A stretch of 64,000 nt of DNA from Chthonomonadaceae bacterium (GCA_027450145.1 DAIDKH010000010.1:1-64000), one strand, 5' to 3'; positions 26,165-35,499 are shown, counted from the stretch's first letter. The notes: generated by a model not told the origin, from the letters alone. Made by a program: numbers and translations.

Positions 26165-28729
26165 ATGGTTAGTGGAACATCGGGAACTTCATCTACTGGC
26201 ACTTCAAGCAGCGCGAGTACAACAACTGTGCCAGGTATTGGCAACGGGCTTAATGGTACCTACGGAGTGTTAGGACAACAGGCCAGCAATCCAATATCGT
26301 TCTCAGGACTAGCTAGCGGTATTAACACATCACAGATTATTCAGGAGATGTTGACGATAGACCGCCTGCCAGAGCAACCACTGGTTGCTGACCAGCAACT
26401 CGCACAAAACAAGATGAATGCGTACAATGCACTCAGCGCACAGCTGCTGGGTCTTCAGGCTACAGTGTTCCCACTAAACGGATTACGGTCCTTCGACCTC
26501 GTGACGGCAACGACCGCCAATCCTGCAGTTGCCACAGTCACTGCTCAAACAGGAGCTCAGACAGGTACACACACGCTATCCGTAAGCCAGTTGGCAACTG
26601 CACAGCTTGTGAGTGCGGCGCCACAGTCTAGCCAAACAGCACCGCTTGGCATCACCGGGGCGTTTCTCATTAACGGCAAGACCGTGAACGTCACGGCGTC
26701 TGACAGCCTTCAGACACTGGCCTCCAACATAAATGCAGTGCAAGGTGGTGTCACAGCATCCATCCTATCCCCCAGCGCTAACCAGTACTACCTCACCTTG
26801 GGCAGTAACAACTCAGGTGTACAGGGGACCATGAGCCTTGCCGATTCTGGCAGCAGTACCGTCCTTTCACAGCTTGGTATCACGGGCACAACGTCCAGCA
26901 TTAGCCATGTGTTGACCGGTACCGGCGGTGGCGCAGGATCGGATCTCTTCTCGGACAGTGCCACGCCCGTAAATACGTTATTGGGCCAGCAAACTGCCGC
27001 TGCTGGCACAGTTACAATTAATCTTACCGGTGGACAATCAGCCAGCGTAAACATTAACCTTAACCAGTCTCTTACCGATATCGCCACTACGATTAACTCG
27101 GCGTTCGGTAGCTCCGTGGCGAACGTTGTAACTGTCAACAATCCAATCACCAATACAAATGAACAGCAGCTACAGATTACTGGAGCATCCGGCTTTACTG
27201 ATAGCAATAATGTTCTGGCCGATCTGGGATTGTACCAGGCAAACATTGCGACAGGACGAACGCTAACACAGGCGCAGGATGCCAAATTCACGCTAGATGG
27301 TATTGCTGCAACACGCGCAACAAACAGCTTCTCCGATGCAATATCGGGCGTTACGATAAACCTGCTTCAAGACACAACGAGTTCAACAACCGGTACCGCG
27401 CCTACAACCACTTTCACAGTTGCGCCAGATACCAAGACCATTCAGTCAAACATCGACGCGTTTGCTAAAGCATACAATTCGACGATTGACTTAATGAATA
27501 ACTATACACAATTCAATACTCAAAATAGTCAAACCGGCGCTCTATTTGGCGACTCGCTGACCGAGTCGATACAGAACCAGATGGGTAACCTGGCAAGCGG
27601 CCAAATTGCAGGCTTACCTAATAACCTATCCGCACTATCACAAGCTGGTATCACATTAGACCAGTACGGCCACCTCGTGGTTGACGACACCGCCCTAGGG
27701 AAAGCCCTAAGCAGCAATCTACAAGGCGTTGCGAACCTGTTTCAGGCAAACGGACAGGCCAGCGACTCCAACGTCCAGTTCGTAAGTAGCACAGCCCAAT
27801 CGCAGCCCAGTTCCGCTGCCGGGTACGCGGTGCAAATTACATCCCCCGCTACCCAAGCGAGTTACACCACCGCTACGGCGCAAACATCGCCCACTACAGC
27901 AGCGGAGTCGTTAACATTTCAAGGGGCTCTATTCGGCACGGCAGATATCGCCCCGGGAGGCCAGGGTCCGCTCAGCGGTCCGTCGATTAACATCCCCGTG
28001 GGCAGTACCGCAGCGGATATCGTGTCGCTTATAAACTCTAATACCGCTGTTAGCTCGCAGTTATCCGCTTCGCTAGACTCCACCGGGCACCTAAAACTTA
28101 CTTCTAAGTTATATGGCTCTGCTGCGTCATTCCAAGTCGTCTCTAGTGCGGCAGCGTCAACCAACACCAGTGGAATAGGCAATGTAGTCCTTGCAGTGAC
28201 TGGTCAGGATGTACAGGGAACCATCAACGGAGAGCCAGCAACCGGCAACGGCCAGTACCTTACGGGTTCCATGCAGGGTGCCAATGGCACGGCAAACGGG
28301 CAAGCGCTCGGTCTAGAGCTCCGTGTTACGGCCACTCAGCCTGGCTCCTATGGTAACGTGGTTTATACAAGTGGTGTCGCCAATCAGCTCAACAACATGA
28401 TCACCAACTTGACTGACCCATCCGTTGGCCTTATCACTGTTGCTACCCAGAATCTGCAGACGCAGTACAACAACGACCAGACAAACATTAATCAAATCGA
28501 GGCGAACATCACACTGGAACAGCAGACATTGCAGCTGCAGTTCACTGCAATGGAGCAGGCAATCTCTACCCTGCAGGCTAATAGCGCCGGCTTGGCGGCA
28601 CTAACAAGTGCAGGATCCGCAACGGCAAGCGCAGGAAGTGCAGCAAGCGCTGCAGGTGCAAGCAGCACCGCAAGCGGTGGCACTTCTAGCAGCACGTCCT
28701 CCAGCTCAGGTACACCACCCGGCGGCTAA
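26165..28729 (+). CDS. fliD: Flagellar filament capping protein FliD (hook-associated protein 2)
   Basis: The cap that polymerises exported flagellin at the filament tip. The 854-aa product is longer than most FliD proteins (about 450-700). The FliD N-domain begins after a Ser/Thr/Gly-rich leader of about 45 residues with SFSGLASGINTSQIIQEMLTIDRLPEQPL. Flagellin-IN-like repeats follow (INGKTVNVTASDSLQTLASNINA near 180, and another near 300). The C-terminal domain shows DLMNNYTQFNTQNSQTGALFGDSLTESI and a coiled-coil end (NNDQTNINQIEANITLEQQTLQLQFTAMEQAIS). About 55 residues of Ala/Ser/Gly repeats follow the coiled coil. GGGGGA precedes ATG 26165. Confidence 0.94.
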   Translation: MVSGTSGTSSTGTSSSASTTTVPGIGNGLNGTYGVLGQQASNPISFSGLASGINTSQIIQEMLTIDRLPEQPLVADQQLAQNKMNAYNALSAQLLGLQATVFPLNGLRSFDLVTATTANPAVATVTAQTGAQTGTHTLSVSQLATAQLVSAAPQSSQTAPLGITGAFLINGKTVNVTASDSLQTLASNINAVQGGVTASILSPSANQYYLTLGSNNSGVQGTMSLADSGSSTVLSQLGITGTTSSISHVLTGTGGGAGSDLFSDSATPVNTLLGQQTAAAGTVTINLTGGQSASVNINLNQSLTDIATTINSAFGSSVANVVTVNNPITNTNEQQLQITGASGFTDSNNVLADLGLYQANIATGRTLTQAQDAKFTLDGIAATRATNSFSDAISGVTINLLQDTTSSTTGTAPTTTFTVAPDTKTIQSNIDAFAKAYNSTIDLMNNYTQFNTQNSQTGALFGDSLTESIQNQMGNLASGQIAGLPNNLSALSQAGITLDQYGHLVVDDTALGKALSSNLQGVANLFQANGQASDSNVQFVSSTAQSQPSSAAGYAVQITSPATQASYTTATAQTSPTTAAESLTFQGALFGTADIAPGGQGPLSGPSINIPVGSTAADIVSLINSNTAVSSQLSASLDSTGHLKLTSKLYGSAASFQVVSSAAASTNTSGIGNVVLAVTGQDVQGTINGEPATGNGQYLTGSMQGANGTANGQALGLELRVTATQPGSYGNVVYTSGVANQLNNMITNLTDPSVGLITVATQNLQTQYNNDQTNINQIEANITLEQQTLQLQFTAMEQAISTLQANSAGLAALTSAGSATASAGSAASAAGASSTASGGTSSSTSSSSGTPPGG

Positions 28730-28818
28730 TGGCACCTTCTAAGGTCCAACTAGCCCAACAATTGGTTTGAAGTGCGCGAGAAAGCAGTAAGAAATACGCA
28801 GGGAGTTACGTTCACCCT

Positions 28819-29301
28819 ATGAACCGACCCGATATGCTTGCGGGACGCGAACGTTCTGGCAGAAGTGCCGGCGGGCGCAACATGAAATACTTACGAGCGA
28901 AGGTGGAAACTGCAACCCCCACTCAGCTTGTCGTGATGCTCTATGATGGTGCAGTGAGGTTCTGTTCCTTAGCAATAGAAGCCATGGAACTGCACCAATA
29001 TGAGGACCAGAATAACAATATAAAACGTGCGGAAGACATCGTTTGTGAGCTTATGGGTTCACTCAACCAGGAAGCAGGCGGTGAGGTTGCCGCAAACCTG
29101 CTTCGCATCTATACATATTTGTACCAGGAGTTGGTACAGGCCAACCTAAATGACGATCTCGACGCACTCAAGCGCGTTCTTACCCATCTTGAAGCATTGC
29201 GCGAGAGTTGGGTTGAACTTGACCGGCAGGCACGGGCAGGAACAGTCGCTGGCACTCCCACCACCGCTACAACCCAAAGACTGGGAGATTTCAATGCGTG
29301 A
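28819..29301 (+). CDS. fliS: Flagellin export chaperone FliS
   Basis: Cytosolic chaperone that binds the flagellin C-terminus and prevents early polymerisation. The 160-aa frame contains the FliS core (KVETATPTQLVVMLYDGAVRFCSLAIEAMELHQYEDQNNNIKRAEDIVCELMGSLN). The family-conserved YLYQELVQAN segment follows, then a short Thr-rich tail. An internal ATG at 28882 (MKYLRAKVET) would give a product of 139 aa, nearer the usual 125-140; ATG 28819 has AGGGAG about 13 bases upstream, so both are possible. The 3' end overlaps the next gene by 8 bp, indicating translational coupling. Confidence 0.92.
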   Translation: MNRPDMLAGRERSGRSAGGRNMKYLRAKVETATPTQLVVMLYDGAVRFCSLAIEAMELHQYEDQNNNIKRAEDIVCELMGSLNQEAGGEVAANLLRIYTYLYQELVQANLNDDLDALKRVLTHLEALRESWVELDRQARAGTVAGTPTTATTQRLGDFNA

Positions 29302-29674
29302 CTACGATTCTCGCTCAATGGCAGTCAATCCGCAGCAGTCTAAATCGCTTGCAAATCTGGAATGGCTCACTGTTCGAATTGAACGGGCTATTGAGTTGCG
29401 CGATTTTGAACAGGCGGTGCAGTGTGTGGGCCTGCTTGACGCAGTGGTAGACAGATGCCGCCTTGAATACCAAGCGCATCCGGGTGACGAATTCGCATCT
29501 GCCGCGGCTGCGATAGGAAAGCGACTGCAGCTATGCACAGTACAATTAACGGCGGAACGGAATAACATGGCGCGCAAACTGTTAAGGCTACGGCGCGGTA
29601 AACGGATGATCCGCCAGACAATTAAGGTGGTTCCTGTTTTTCGCGCTGCTGTACGCATAGATAGAACCACCTAG
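29294..29674 (+). CDS. Small FliT-position protein, possible flagellar chaperone
   Basis: A 126-aa protein, mostly helical, with two helices early (NLEWLTVRIERAIELRDFEQAVQCVGLLDAVVDRCRL) and a third (DEFASAAAAIGKRLQLCTVQLTAERNNMARKLLRLRR). The position directly after fliS and the helix-hairpin look suggest a FliT-like chaperone, but sequence similarity is too weak to name it. ATG 29294 lies inside the end of fliS with GGGAG 6 bases upstream. The basic C-terminal tail (RLRRGKRMIRQTIKVV) is unlike FliT. It ends before a strong hairpin. Confidence 0.65.
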   Translation: MRDYDSRSMAVNPQQSKSLANLEWLTVRIERAIELRDFEQAVQCVGLLDAVVDRCRLEYQAHPGDEFASAAAAIGKRLQLCTVQLTAERNNMARKLLRLRRGKRMIRQTIKVVPVFRAAVRIDRTT

Positions 29675-29718
29675 CAGCCTGACCAGAAGAATGGTCGCGA
29701 ACAACGGCGAGGAACATG

Positions 29719-29758
29719 AATGCAACGGGCCCCTGTTTAACCAGGGGCCCGTTGCATT
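29719..29758. terminator. Long bidirectional hairpin after the flagellar genes
   Basis: A 17-bp perfect stem (29719-29735 with 29742-29758) with a 6-base loop lies between the flagellar run ending at 29674 and the converging NlpC/P60 gene ending at 29773. The stem is GC-rich in its centre and AT-flanked. Confidence 0.9.
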
Positions 29759-29772
29759 AGGGTGTACGGAGA

Positions 29773-30453
29773 TTATCGGTGGCGGGTAGGACCTATAAGG
29801 ATCTTCACGTCATGCCCGCCCTCGTGTACAGTTACAGTGATAGGTTTAACATCTTCCTTCGATTCTGGCACGGGTTTTAATTTAATTCGCCGGGCCTCTA
29901 GCCAATGATGTTCATTGTACGGGGTATTCAACTGGCTTAGTGTAACACCCTGGCCATAATTCGCGGCGTTAATAAACCAGCCCTCACCCACGTATATTCC
30001 CACGTGGCTAACGCCATGGCGATAGGTGTTCTTGAAAAACACAAGGTCACCTGCCTGCAAATCCCCTTTAGGAATCCGACGGCCCATGTGAATCTGCTCA
30101 GAGGTACAGTGCGGCAGGTAAATTCCCCATTTTCGGTACACGGCCTGAACAAACCCCGAGCAATCGAATCCCGATCTTGGAGATGCCCCACCCCATCGGT
30201 AAGGCAACCCTCTGTAACTAAGCGCAGTGCGCATTAGCAGCTCTGCACGAGAATACGTGCGGGCGTCCGGTTTGGGCGATTTGTTGGAATGCTTTTCGGG
30301 TGAATGAGATTTGACCGATTTCGAGGCTTCTTTTGAAGACTGAGGGGAAGCTAGGGATACTGTGGAAGGTAGAACTAGAACGAATGCTGTGTACAACGCA
30401 AGTCTCGACTTGCCGACACAAAGGAAACGGAATGGTGCTTCTTTACCTGTCAA
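29773..30453 (-). CDS. Exported NlpC/P60 peptidoglycan hydrolase
   Basis: A cell-wall endopeptidase that cuts peptide cross-links between D-Glu and diamino acid. The 226-aa product has a hydrophobic export signal (about residues 15-36) and a Lys/Ser-rich linker. The NlpC/P60 domain spans about residues 70-190, with catalytic Cys98 in GFDCSGF, His150 in HGVSHVGIYV and a third polar residue, Asn162, in WFINAANYG. The start at 30453 is TTG, with AAAGGT upstream; no in-frame ATG gives the signal peptide. A role at the flagellar or division site is possible from position but not shown. Confidence 0.9.
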   Translation of the reverse strand: MTGKEAPFRFLCVGKSRLALYTAFVLVLPSTVSLASPQSSKEASKSVKSHSPEKHSNKSPKPDARTYSRAELLMRTALSYRGLPYRWGGASPRSGFDCSGFVQAVYRKWGIYLPHCTSEQIHMGRRIPKGDLQAGDLVFFKNTYRHGVSHVGIYVGEGWFINAANYGQGVTLSQLNTPYNEHHWLEARRIKLKPVPESKEDVKPITVTVHEGGHDVKILIGPTRHR

Positions 30454-30810
30454 TAATCATGTTACCTTTCCCCATAGCGGGCAGTGTTTAACACATAGTA
30501 ATTATTATGGCAGGAAATTGGCTGCTTTTGACCCCTCCATCCCATTTCTCGCAATATTCTTGCAAAAGTCTAAGCAAGTCCTGTTTTACATGAGCGTGAT
30601 CGACAATTTGGTACACTTACTCACACCACCACGTTTACCTTTGGTAACTTTCGGGCCCAAAAACATAGAGATGAAGTTGTTTTGGTAAGTTTCTGGTTGA
30701 TAGATAACCATTTATGGTGCGAAGTAAGGTTTAATAGAGTCCGAACATCCGTCGGACGCTCCGTCTGCGCGGCACAATGAGATATTCCCCTAACTACACA
30801 AGGAATGATT
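30454..30810. other. Divergent intergenic region between NlpC/P60 and GH92 genes
   Basis: This 357-bp region lacks a supported gene. It must carry promoters for both flanking genes. An imperfect dyad with arms TGGTT (30694-30698) and AACCA (30706-30710) lies about 100 bp before the GH92 start and might be a LacI-type operator. No strong -35/-10 pair was found for either direction. Confidence 0.4.
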
Positions 30811-33129
30811 ATGCAACGTTCAACCACTAACCTGCTGCTATGCGGTATCGCATGTACGGCACTATCCCTGGCTGGCTGGCAGCCCGCAAAAGCTAGCAAT
30901 GCAGCCTCAAGCCGTCGAGCAACCGAACAATCCTTTGCTGCTCGCGTTAATCCTTTCATTGGAACTGGCCAGGGTCCCGGAGGCAGCATAAACCTCTTTC
31001 CCGGCGCCTCGGCGCCATTCGGCATGGTTCAGATTAGTCCAGATACCGAACCTCAAGGTTACGGATACCACTACTGGGAGCACACCATTCAGGGGTTCAG
31101 CATGACCCACATGAGCGGGCCGGGCTGCAGTAACGAAGGCGACGTGTTTTTCACCGCAACCACGGGTCCAGTGCACACTCAACTTAAGAATATTGAGTCT
31201 CCATACAGCCATTCGGATGAGAGCGCGCATCCCGGGTATTACCGTGTGCAGCTTAAGAAATGGTCTGTAGGTGCAGAGCTCACGGCATCCACGCACGTGG
31301 GAATGGCGCGCTTTACGTTTCCTGCTCACGAACGGGCTAACTTCCTTGTTCCCATAAGCCATACGCTTAACTACACGACGGGCGCCAAAGTCAACATCGT
31401 GGGAAACAATACAATTGAAGGGTATGTTGACGACAGGTGTTTTTGTGGCAGTCAACATGTCTATCGCGTTCACTACATCATGAAGTTTAGCCAACCGTTC
31501 ACCAGCCACGGCACGTGGATGAATAGCGACTTCTCGCCCGACTCGTCTACAATGGTGCAGACACACGATGATCAGTGGGACGGCGGCTATGTGAGCTGGC
31601 CCGCTACTGACGCAAAACGGGTGATTACGGTCAAAATTGGGATCTCCTACGTTGACCTTAAAGGTGCAGAGAAAAATCTCAACGCGGAGGCAGGTAACCT
31701 CTCGTTCAATGCCATGCACAGCCGAGCCACCAATGCGTGGAACACGGAGCTTTCCGTTGTAGATGCAAAGGGCGGTACACCGGCCGAGCAGCAGGTGTTC
31801 TACACCGCACTCTACCATTCACTTCTAACCCCGAGCGTCTTTAGTGACGTGGATGGTCGTTACCTTGGTTTTGACGACAAAATCCATCGGATAGCGGCTG
31901 GGCATAACGTCTACTGCAACTTTTCGGGTTGGGATGTCTATCGATCACAATTGCCGCTTGTGGCACTACTTAAACCGACCGTAATGGCAGACATGTGCCA
32001 GTCGATCGTTCTAATGTACCAACAGGGCGGCTGGATTGGGCGATGGCCACAGATTAATCATTACACGAATGTTATGTGCGGAAGTCCGCTGACTACGGTT
32101 CTTTGCACAGCATGGATGGATGGCATTCACGGATTCAACATAAAGGCAGCCTATGAAGGCATGCTCAAAGATGCCACCGAAGCGGCACCGCCCGGCCATG
32201 ATTACGCGGGCGAATCCAGCATTTCCTGGATCAATAAGCTTCATTTCGTGCCCGACGACAAAGAGGGGTACGGATCTGTTTCGCAACTGCAGGAAGATTG
32301 TGTAGCCTATGCGTCGCTCGCCTACGTTGCGCACGCACTTCATCATGACCAAGATGCATCGATGCTTCTTAAGCGTGCGGAATTTGAACGGAACCTTTTT
32401 GATGCCTCCGACGGATATTTTCGGCCACGTCTATCTAATGGCAAGTGGCGAACACCGTTCGATCCCAATCAGACTCAGGGTTATGTCGAAGGATCTGGTT
32501 GGCACTACCAATGGCTTGCACCGGCAGATATGTCCTGGCTCGTGGCAACCGTGGGCAAAGATCGCTTCAACAGGCGACTCCAGTCCTTCTTTGATTACCC
32601 GAAGTCACAGTGGAATTCGAAATACTACAACCCCTACAATGAAACTGATTTGGAAGCTCCCTTTGAATTTGACTACTCGGGCAAACCATGGCGCACACAG
32701 GCTGCCGTGCGCCGGGTTCTACGAGAAGACTACAACACCAGCCCAGATGGCGTGCCCGGTAATGACGACTTGGGTGAAATGTCTTCCTGGTGTGTGTGCA
32801 GCATGATGGGCATCTACGCAATTGATCCCGCAAGCACCACGTACGCACTTTCAACGCCCGTGTTCCCGAGCGTCACCATTCACCTGTCTAGACCTTACAA
32901 TGGCCGAACATTCACCATTTTGACCACGCCGACCGGTGAAAAAGCCGTGTACACAAGGGCGGTAACGCTTAACAGCCAACCACTAAACGATGACTACATC
33001 ACCGCAGCCGATATTACATCGGGCGGTACAATCCATTTCATCGCCGGCACGGCTCCTAATCGTAAGTGGGCGGCCACACCGTCAACAGAGCCCAGCTCTA
33101 TTGGGTCCTTAACTTGGGCTAAACACTAG
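30811..33129 (+). CDS. GH92 alpha-1,2-mannosidase, secreted
   Basis: A calcium-dependent exo-alpha-mannosidase acting on mannose-rich glycans, 772 aa. The signal peptide is MQRSTTNLLLCGIACTALSLAG. GH92 motifs are intact: VNPFIGTGQGPGGSINLFPGASAPFGMVQISPD at the start of the beta-sandwich, GFSMTHMSGPGC, FSGWDVYRSQLPL in the barrel, and GNDDLGEMSSWCVCSMMGIY near residue 655 with the catalytic Glu. ATG 30811 is preferred over ATG 30805 because AAGGA then lies 6 bases upstream. A long hairpin follows the gene. It differs from the second GH92 at 41708-44479, which has a Tat signal and an added C-terminal module. Confidence 0.93.
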   Translation: MQRSTTNLLLCGIACTALSLAGWQPAKASNAASSRRATEQSFAARVNPFIGTGQGPGGSINLFPGASAPFGMVQISPDTEPQGYGYHYWEHTIQGFSMTHMSGPGCSNEGDVFFTATTGPVHTQLKNIESPYSHSDESAHPGYYRVQLKKWSVGAELTASTHVGMARFTFPAHERANFLVPISHTLNYTTGAKVNIVGNNTIEGYVDDRCFCGSQHVYRVHYIMKFSQPFTSHGTWMNSDFSPDSSTMVQTHDDQWDGGYVSWPATDAKRVITVKIGISYVDLKGAEKNLNAEAGNLSFNAMHSRATNAWNTELSVVDAKGGTPAEQQVFYTALYHSLLTPSVFSDVDGRYLGFDDKIHRIAAGHNVYCNFSGWDVYRSQLPLVALLKPTVMADMCQSIVLMYQQGGWIGRWPQINHYTNVMCGSPLTTVLCTAWMDGIHGFNIKAAYEGMLKDATEAAPPGHDYAGESSISWINKLHFVPDDKEGYGSVSQLQEDCVAYASLAYVAHALHHDQDASMLLKRAEFERNLFDASDGYFRPRLSNGKWRTPFDPNQTQGYVEGSGWHYQWLAPADMSWLVATVGKDRFNRRLQSFFDYPKSQWNSKYYNPYNETDLEAPFEFDYSGKPWRTQAAVRRVLREDYNTSPDGVPGNDDLGEMSSWCVCSMMGIYAIDPASTTYALSTPVFPSVTIHLSRPYNGRTFTILTTPTGEKAVYTRAVTLNSQPLNDDYITAADITSGGTIHFIAGTAPNRKWAATPSTEPSSIGSLTWAKH

Positions 33130-33152
33130 CACCTCTAAGCGTCCTATTCAAC

Positions 33153-33191
33153 AAAAACAGGGTCTCGGCATCCAGCCGAAACCCTGTTTTT
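33153..33191 (+). terminator. Terminator of the GH92 gene
   Basis: The stem AAAAACAGGGT / ACCCTGTTTTT (33153-33163 with 33181-33191) is extended by inner TCGGC/GCCGA across one mismatch and ends in TTTTT. It lies 23 bp after the GH92 stop. Confidence 0.92.
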
Positions 33192-33320
33192 ATGTCAGTA
33201 GGGCAGAGTCTATCAATTCGTGTTACCGTTCAAACAGAGGCTTTGCAACTCGACGAGTGACGGAAAATTGACAATTAAATAAGCCTGATTAAAAACTTTG
33301 ATTAATTTGCATCTGTACCC

Positions 33321-33349
33321 TTGACAATTGAGATTAATCGCAGTATAGT
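33321..33349 (+). promoter_or_regulatory. Strong sigma-70-type promoter of the plus-strand lacI gene
   Basis: A perfect TTGACA (33321-33326), 17-bp spacer and TATAGT (33344-33349) stand about 80 bp before the LacI-family start codon. Confidence 0.85.
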
Positions 33350-33352
33350 TAA

Positions 33353-33367
33353 CGAAACTTAGTTTCG
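33353..33367 (+). promoter_or_regulatory. Perfect palindrome next to the lacI promoter, likely auto-operator
   Basis: CGAAACTTAGTTTCG is a perfect 7+1+7 palindrome starting 3 bp after the -10 box, so it covers the expected transcription start. Its form (GAAAC...GTTTC arms) fits LacI-family operators. The regulator gene that follows is the natural candidate to bind it. Confidence 0.65.
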
Positions 33368-33431
33368 GTCGCAAAATGAGGGCAGTTTTTAGCAGTTAGC
33401 AAACTTGATCAAGAGACGAGGCTAAACAGTC

Positions 33432-34457
33432 ATGGTATTACGTAGGGCAAAGTTAAAGGATGTCGCCGCCCAGGCTGGTGTTTCAATAAGCACAGCATCC
33501 AAGGCGTTTAATAATAAACCGCAGGTGTCACAGTCAACTAAAGCGCGCGTCTTCGAAGCGGCCGCCACGTTGCACTTCGCACCTAATGCGCTCATCCGCT
33601 CCCTGCAGTGCGGCAGCGCCAACACGATAGGCATATGTACCTGGCCCTTTAGTCTTGACAGCGTGACACGTTCGCTGGCAATGCAAGTGATGCATGGTAT
33701 CTACGAGGCCAGCAACTCTTATCGAAAGGACCTTCTCCTTTTCTCCAGGCTTCTAGAACCCGATACTGCTTCCCTGTTACCTACCTTCATGGATGGAAGA
33801 GTGGATGGCCTGATACTTAGCCCCCACGTGCTTTCGCACCGTGATCTTGTACAACTTTCAGAAGGCGGGCTGCCGACAGTTGTACTTTACAACGGCGAAC
33901 TACCAGACAACATGGGATCAGTACTCATTGATAACTACTCTGGTATTCGACGGTCAATACAACACCTTCATTCGCTTGGACATACACGTATCGCATTCCA
34001 TAGACCGGGTGATACGTTCGATTTTAGACAGCGCACTGCTACCTACAGGCAGGTCGTTTCGGAGTTGGGTTTACGAAGTACAGCGCAAATGCTATTGCAG
34101 GACGACAGTTTCACGAGCGATCTGGAGCAGCATTGGCACCATTTGCAATCGCTGCCAGAGCCGCCCACGGCACTAATAGTTGGCCATGATGCCACAGCAT
34201 TGGAGTGGCTCGAAATGTTGGGTGCTAAAGGAGTGCAGGTACCTGGCGATATTTCGATAATCGGTTTCGATGACGTGCCGGCCGCAGGTTCATCTGGTTT
34301 GACCACTGTTCGTCAGGACGCCACCGAAGTTGGCCGTCAGGCGATGCACATGCTCTGGTGGATTATGGCTGGTGAGCGGCCATCAGCCTGCCGAAGGACC
34401 TTGGACGTGGAGCTTATTGTGCGCGCGACCACCGCGCCGCCGCGAGTGGCGGGATAA
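33432..34457 (+). CDS. LacI-family transcriptional regulator (first of two)
   Basis: A 341-aa repressor. The N-terminal helix-turn-helix is canonical (KLKDVAAQAGVSISTASKAFNNKPQVSQSTKARVFEAAATLHFAPNALIRSL, residues 6-56), and the rest is a periplasmic-binding-protein-like sensor domain (GSANTIGICTWPF ... DISIIGFDDVPAAGSSGLTTVRQDATEVGRQAMHML). The ligand is probably a sugar. It lies downstream of a strong promoter bearing a palindrome, suggesting self-control. The next genes on the strand are a pseudopilin and a small lipoprotein, 126 bp further on, with a hairpin between (34499-34528), so they may or may not share its transcript. Confidence 0.94.
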   Translation: MVLRRAKLKDVAAQAGVSISTASKAFNNKPQVSQSTKARVFEAAATLHFAPNALIRSLQCGSANTIGICTWPFSLDSVTRSLAMQVMHGIYEASNSYRKDLLLFSRLLEPDTASLLPTFMDGRVDGLILSPHVLSHRDLVQLSEGGLPTVVLYNGELPDNMGSVLIDNYSGIRRSIQHLHSLGHTRIAFHRPGDTFDFRQRTATYRQVVSELGLRSTAQMLLQDDSFTSDLEQHWHHLQSLPEPPTALIVGHDATALEWLEMLGAKGVQVPGDISIIGFDDVPAAGSSGLTTVRQDATEVGRQAMHMLWWIMAGERPSACRRTLDVELIVRATTAPPRVAG

Positions 34458-34498
34458 AGGAGGAGGTATAGGAGCGATTTGTAATACCGCAACTACTC

Positions 34499-34528
34499 GG
34501 AGACTGCCGAAAGTGTAGGCACGTCTCC
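34499..34528 (+). terminator. Stem-loop between lacI and the pseudopilin gene
   Basis: GGAGACTGCC (34499-34508) pairs with GGCA-c-GTCTCC (34518-34528), leaving one bulged C. No U-tract follows, so it may be a processing or attenuation structure rather than a terminator. A purine-rich AAAGGAGGAGGT at 34456-34467, between the lacI stop and this hairpin, has no usable start codon after it. Confidence 0.45.
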
Positions 34529-34583
34529 GGTGACATTAACCAATGTCGATTATATGCCCAAATGATAATCTCAGGAGAAGATC

Positions 34584-35489
34584 ATGCACCGTAATCATTC
34601 TGGTGTTCATAGCGATACACACAGTGGCGCTGGTATCCACAGCGCGTTCACGCTTATAGAACTGCTGGTAGTAATTGCAATTATTGCTATTCTTGCCGCA
34701 ATACTTTTCCCTGTTTTTGCCCAGGCCCGCGAGAAGGCACGCGCAATCACCTGCATTTCTAACATGAATCAGATCACGCTTGCCACTCTCATGTATGTTC
34801 AGGACTACGACGAGTCCTTCTGCAATGAAGGTGTCGCCGGTCCAACTAATGGATGGGGTTGGCAGGACACGTGGCTGGTAGAAACTCAACCCTATATCAA
34901 GGATTACAACGCCCTACGGTGTCCCGACGACTCGCACTACACACCTACTGGATCTGGCCCCACATTCAGCTACGCCGCCAACGGTAACTTCTGCTGGACG
35001 GGAACATGGTCACTCTGCGGCCTTATCAATCCGGCGAGAACCTGGTGCAGTGACTACGCCTTAGCGGTAAGTGATGCATCGGTAAACTTCCCGGCCGAAA
35101 CAATCCTGTTTTCGGAACGGCGTACGATGGGCCCAAACTCCTGGATGTACCAGCAGGATAACGGTGGAATACAGGGCGCGTTCAGCCCGTGGGCCACGGT
35201 AATCATTGGTGATGACGGAGTGGATGCAGGAAATCAGCTTCCTGGGCAGGCAGGCGGAATGGACAACGGCCAGTTTACCGTTGGAGTGGATGGCACATGG
35301 AAACCAGCTGATCCGAATTCTACTGGTACCGTCGGTTTGCACAACGGTTTCGGCAATTTCGCCTTTGCCGACGGCCATGTAAAAGCCATGATCCCACAGC
35401 AAACTGTAAACCCGGATCCTAAGATCGGGAACACGTGTACAACACCGTTCCTTAAAATGTGGGACCGCACCCGCCCCACGTCCAACTAG
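34584..35489 (+). CDS. DUF1559 pseudopilin with H-X9-DG motif (first of two)
   Basis: A 301-aa type II/IV pseudopilin-like protein. After a 15-20-residue His-rich leader comes the prepilin motif [24 protein letters not shown] with Ala instead of Gly at the cleavage position, then [14 protein letters not shown]. The globular part has DUF1559 features and ends with [17 protein letters not shown], a complete H-X9-DG motif. Such proteins are abundant in Armatimonadota and Planctomycetota, and their assembly and role are unknown. AGGAGAA lies before the start. It is followed 10 bp later by a small lipoprotein gene, the same order as in the mirror-image module at 44.5-45.6 kb. Confidence 0.92.
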   Translation: MHRNHSGVHSDTHSGAGIHSAFTLIELLVVIAIIAILAAILFPVFAQAREKARAITCISNMNQITLATLMYVQDYDESFCNEGVAGPTNGWGWQDTWLVETQPYIKDYNALRCPDDSHYTPTGSGPTFSYAANGNFCWTGTWSLCGLINPARTWCSDYALAVSDASVNFPAETILFSERRTMGPNSWMYQQDNGGIQGAFSPWATVIIGDDGVDAGNQLPGQAGGMDNGQFTVGVDGTWKPADPNSTGTVGLHNGFGNFAFADGHVKAMIPQQTVNPDPKIGNTCTTPFLKMWDRTRPTSN

Positions 35490-35499
35490 GAGGATTCAA

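Noticed and set aside
30907-31818. Minus-strand frame of 303 codons inside GH92
   Set aside because: Antisense shadow of a well-supported enzyme; no ribosome-binding site or recognisable fold.
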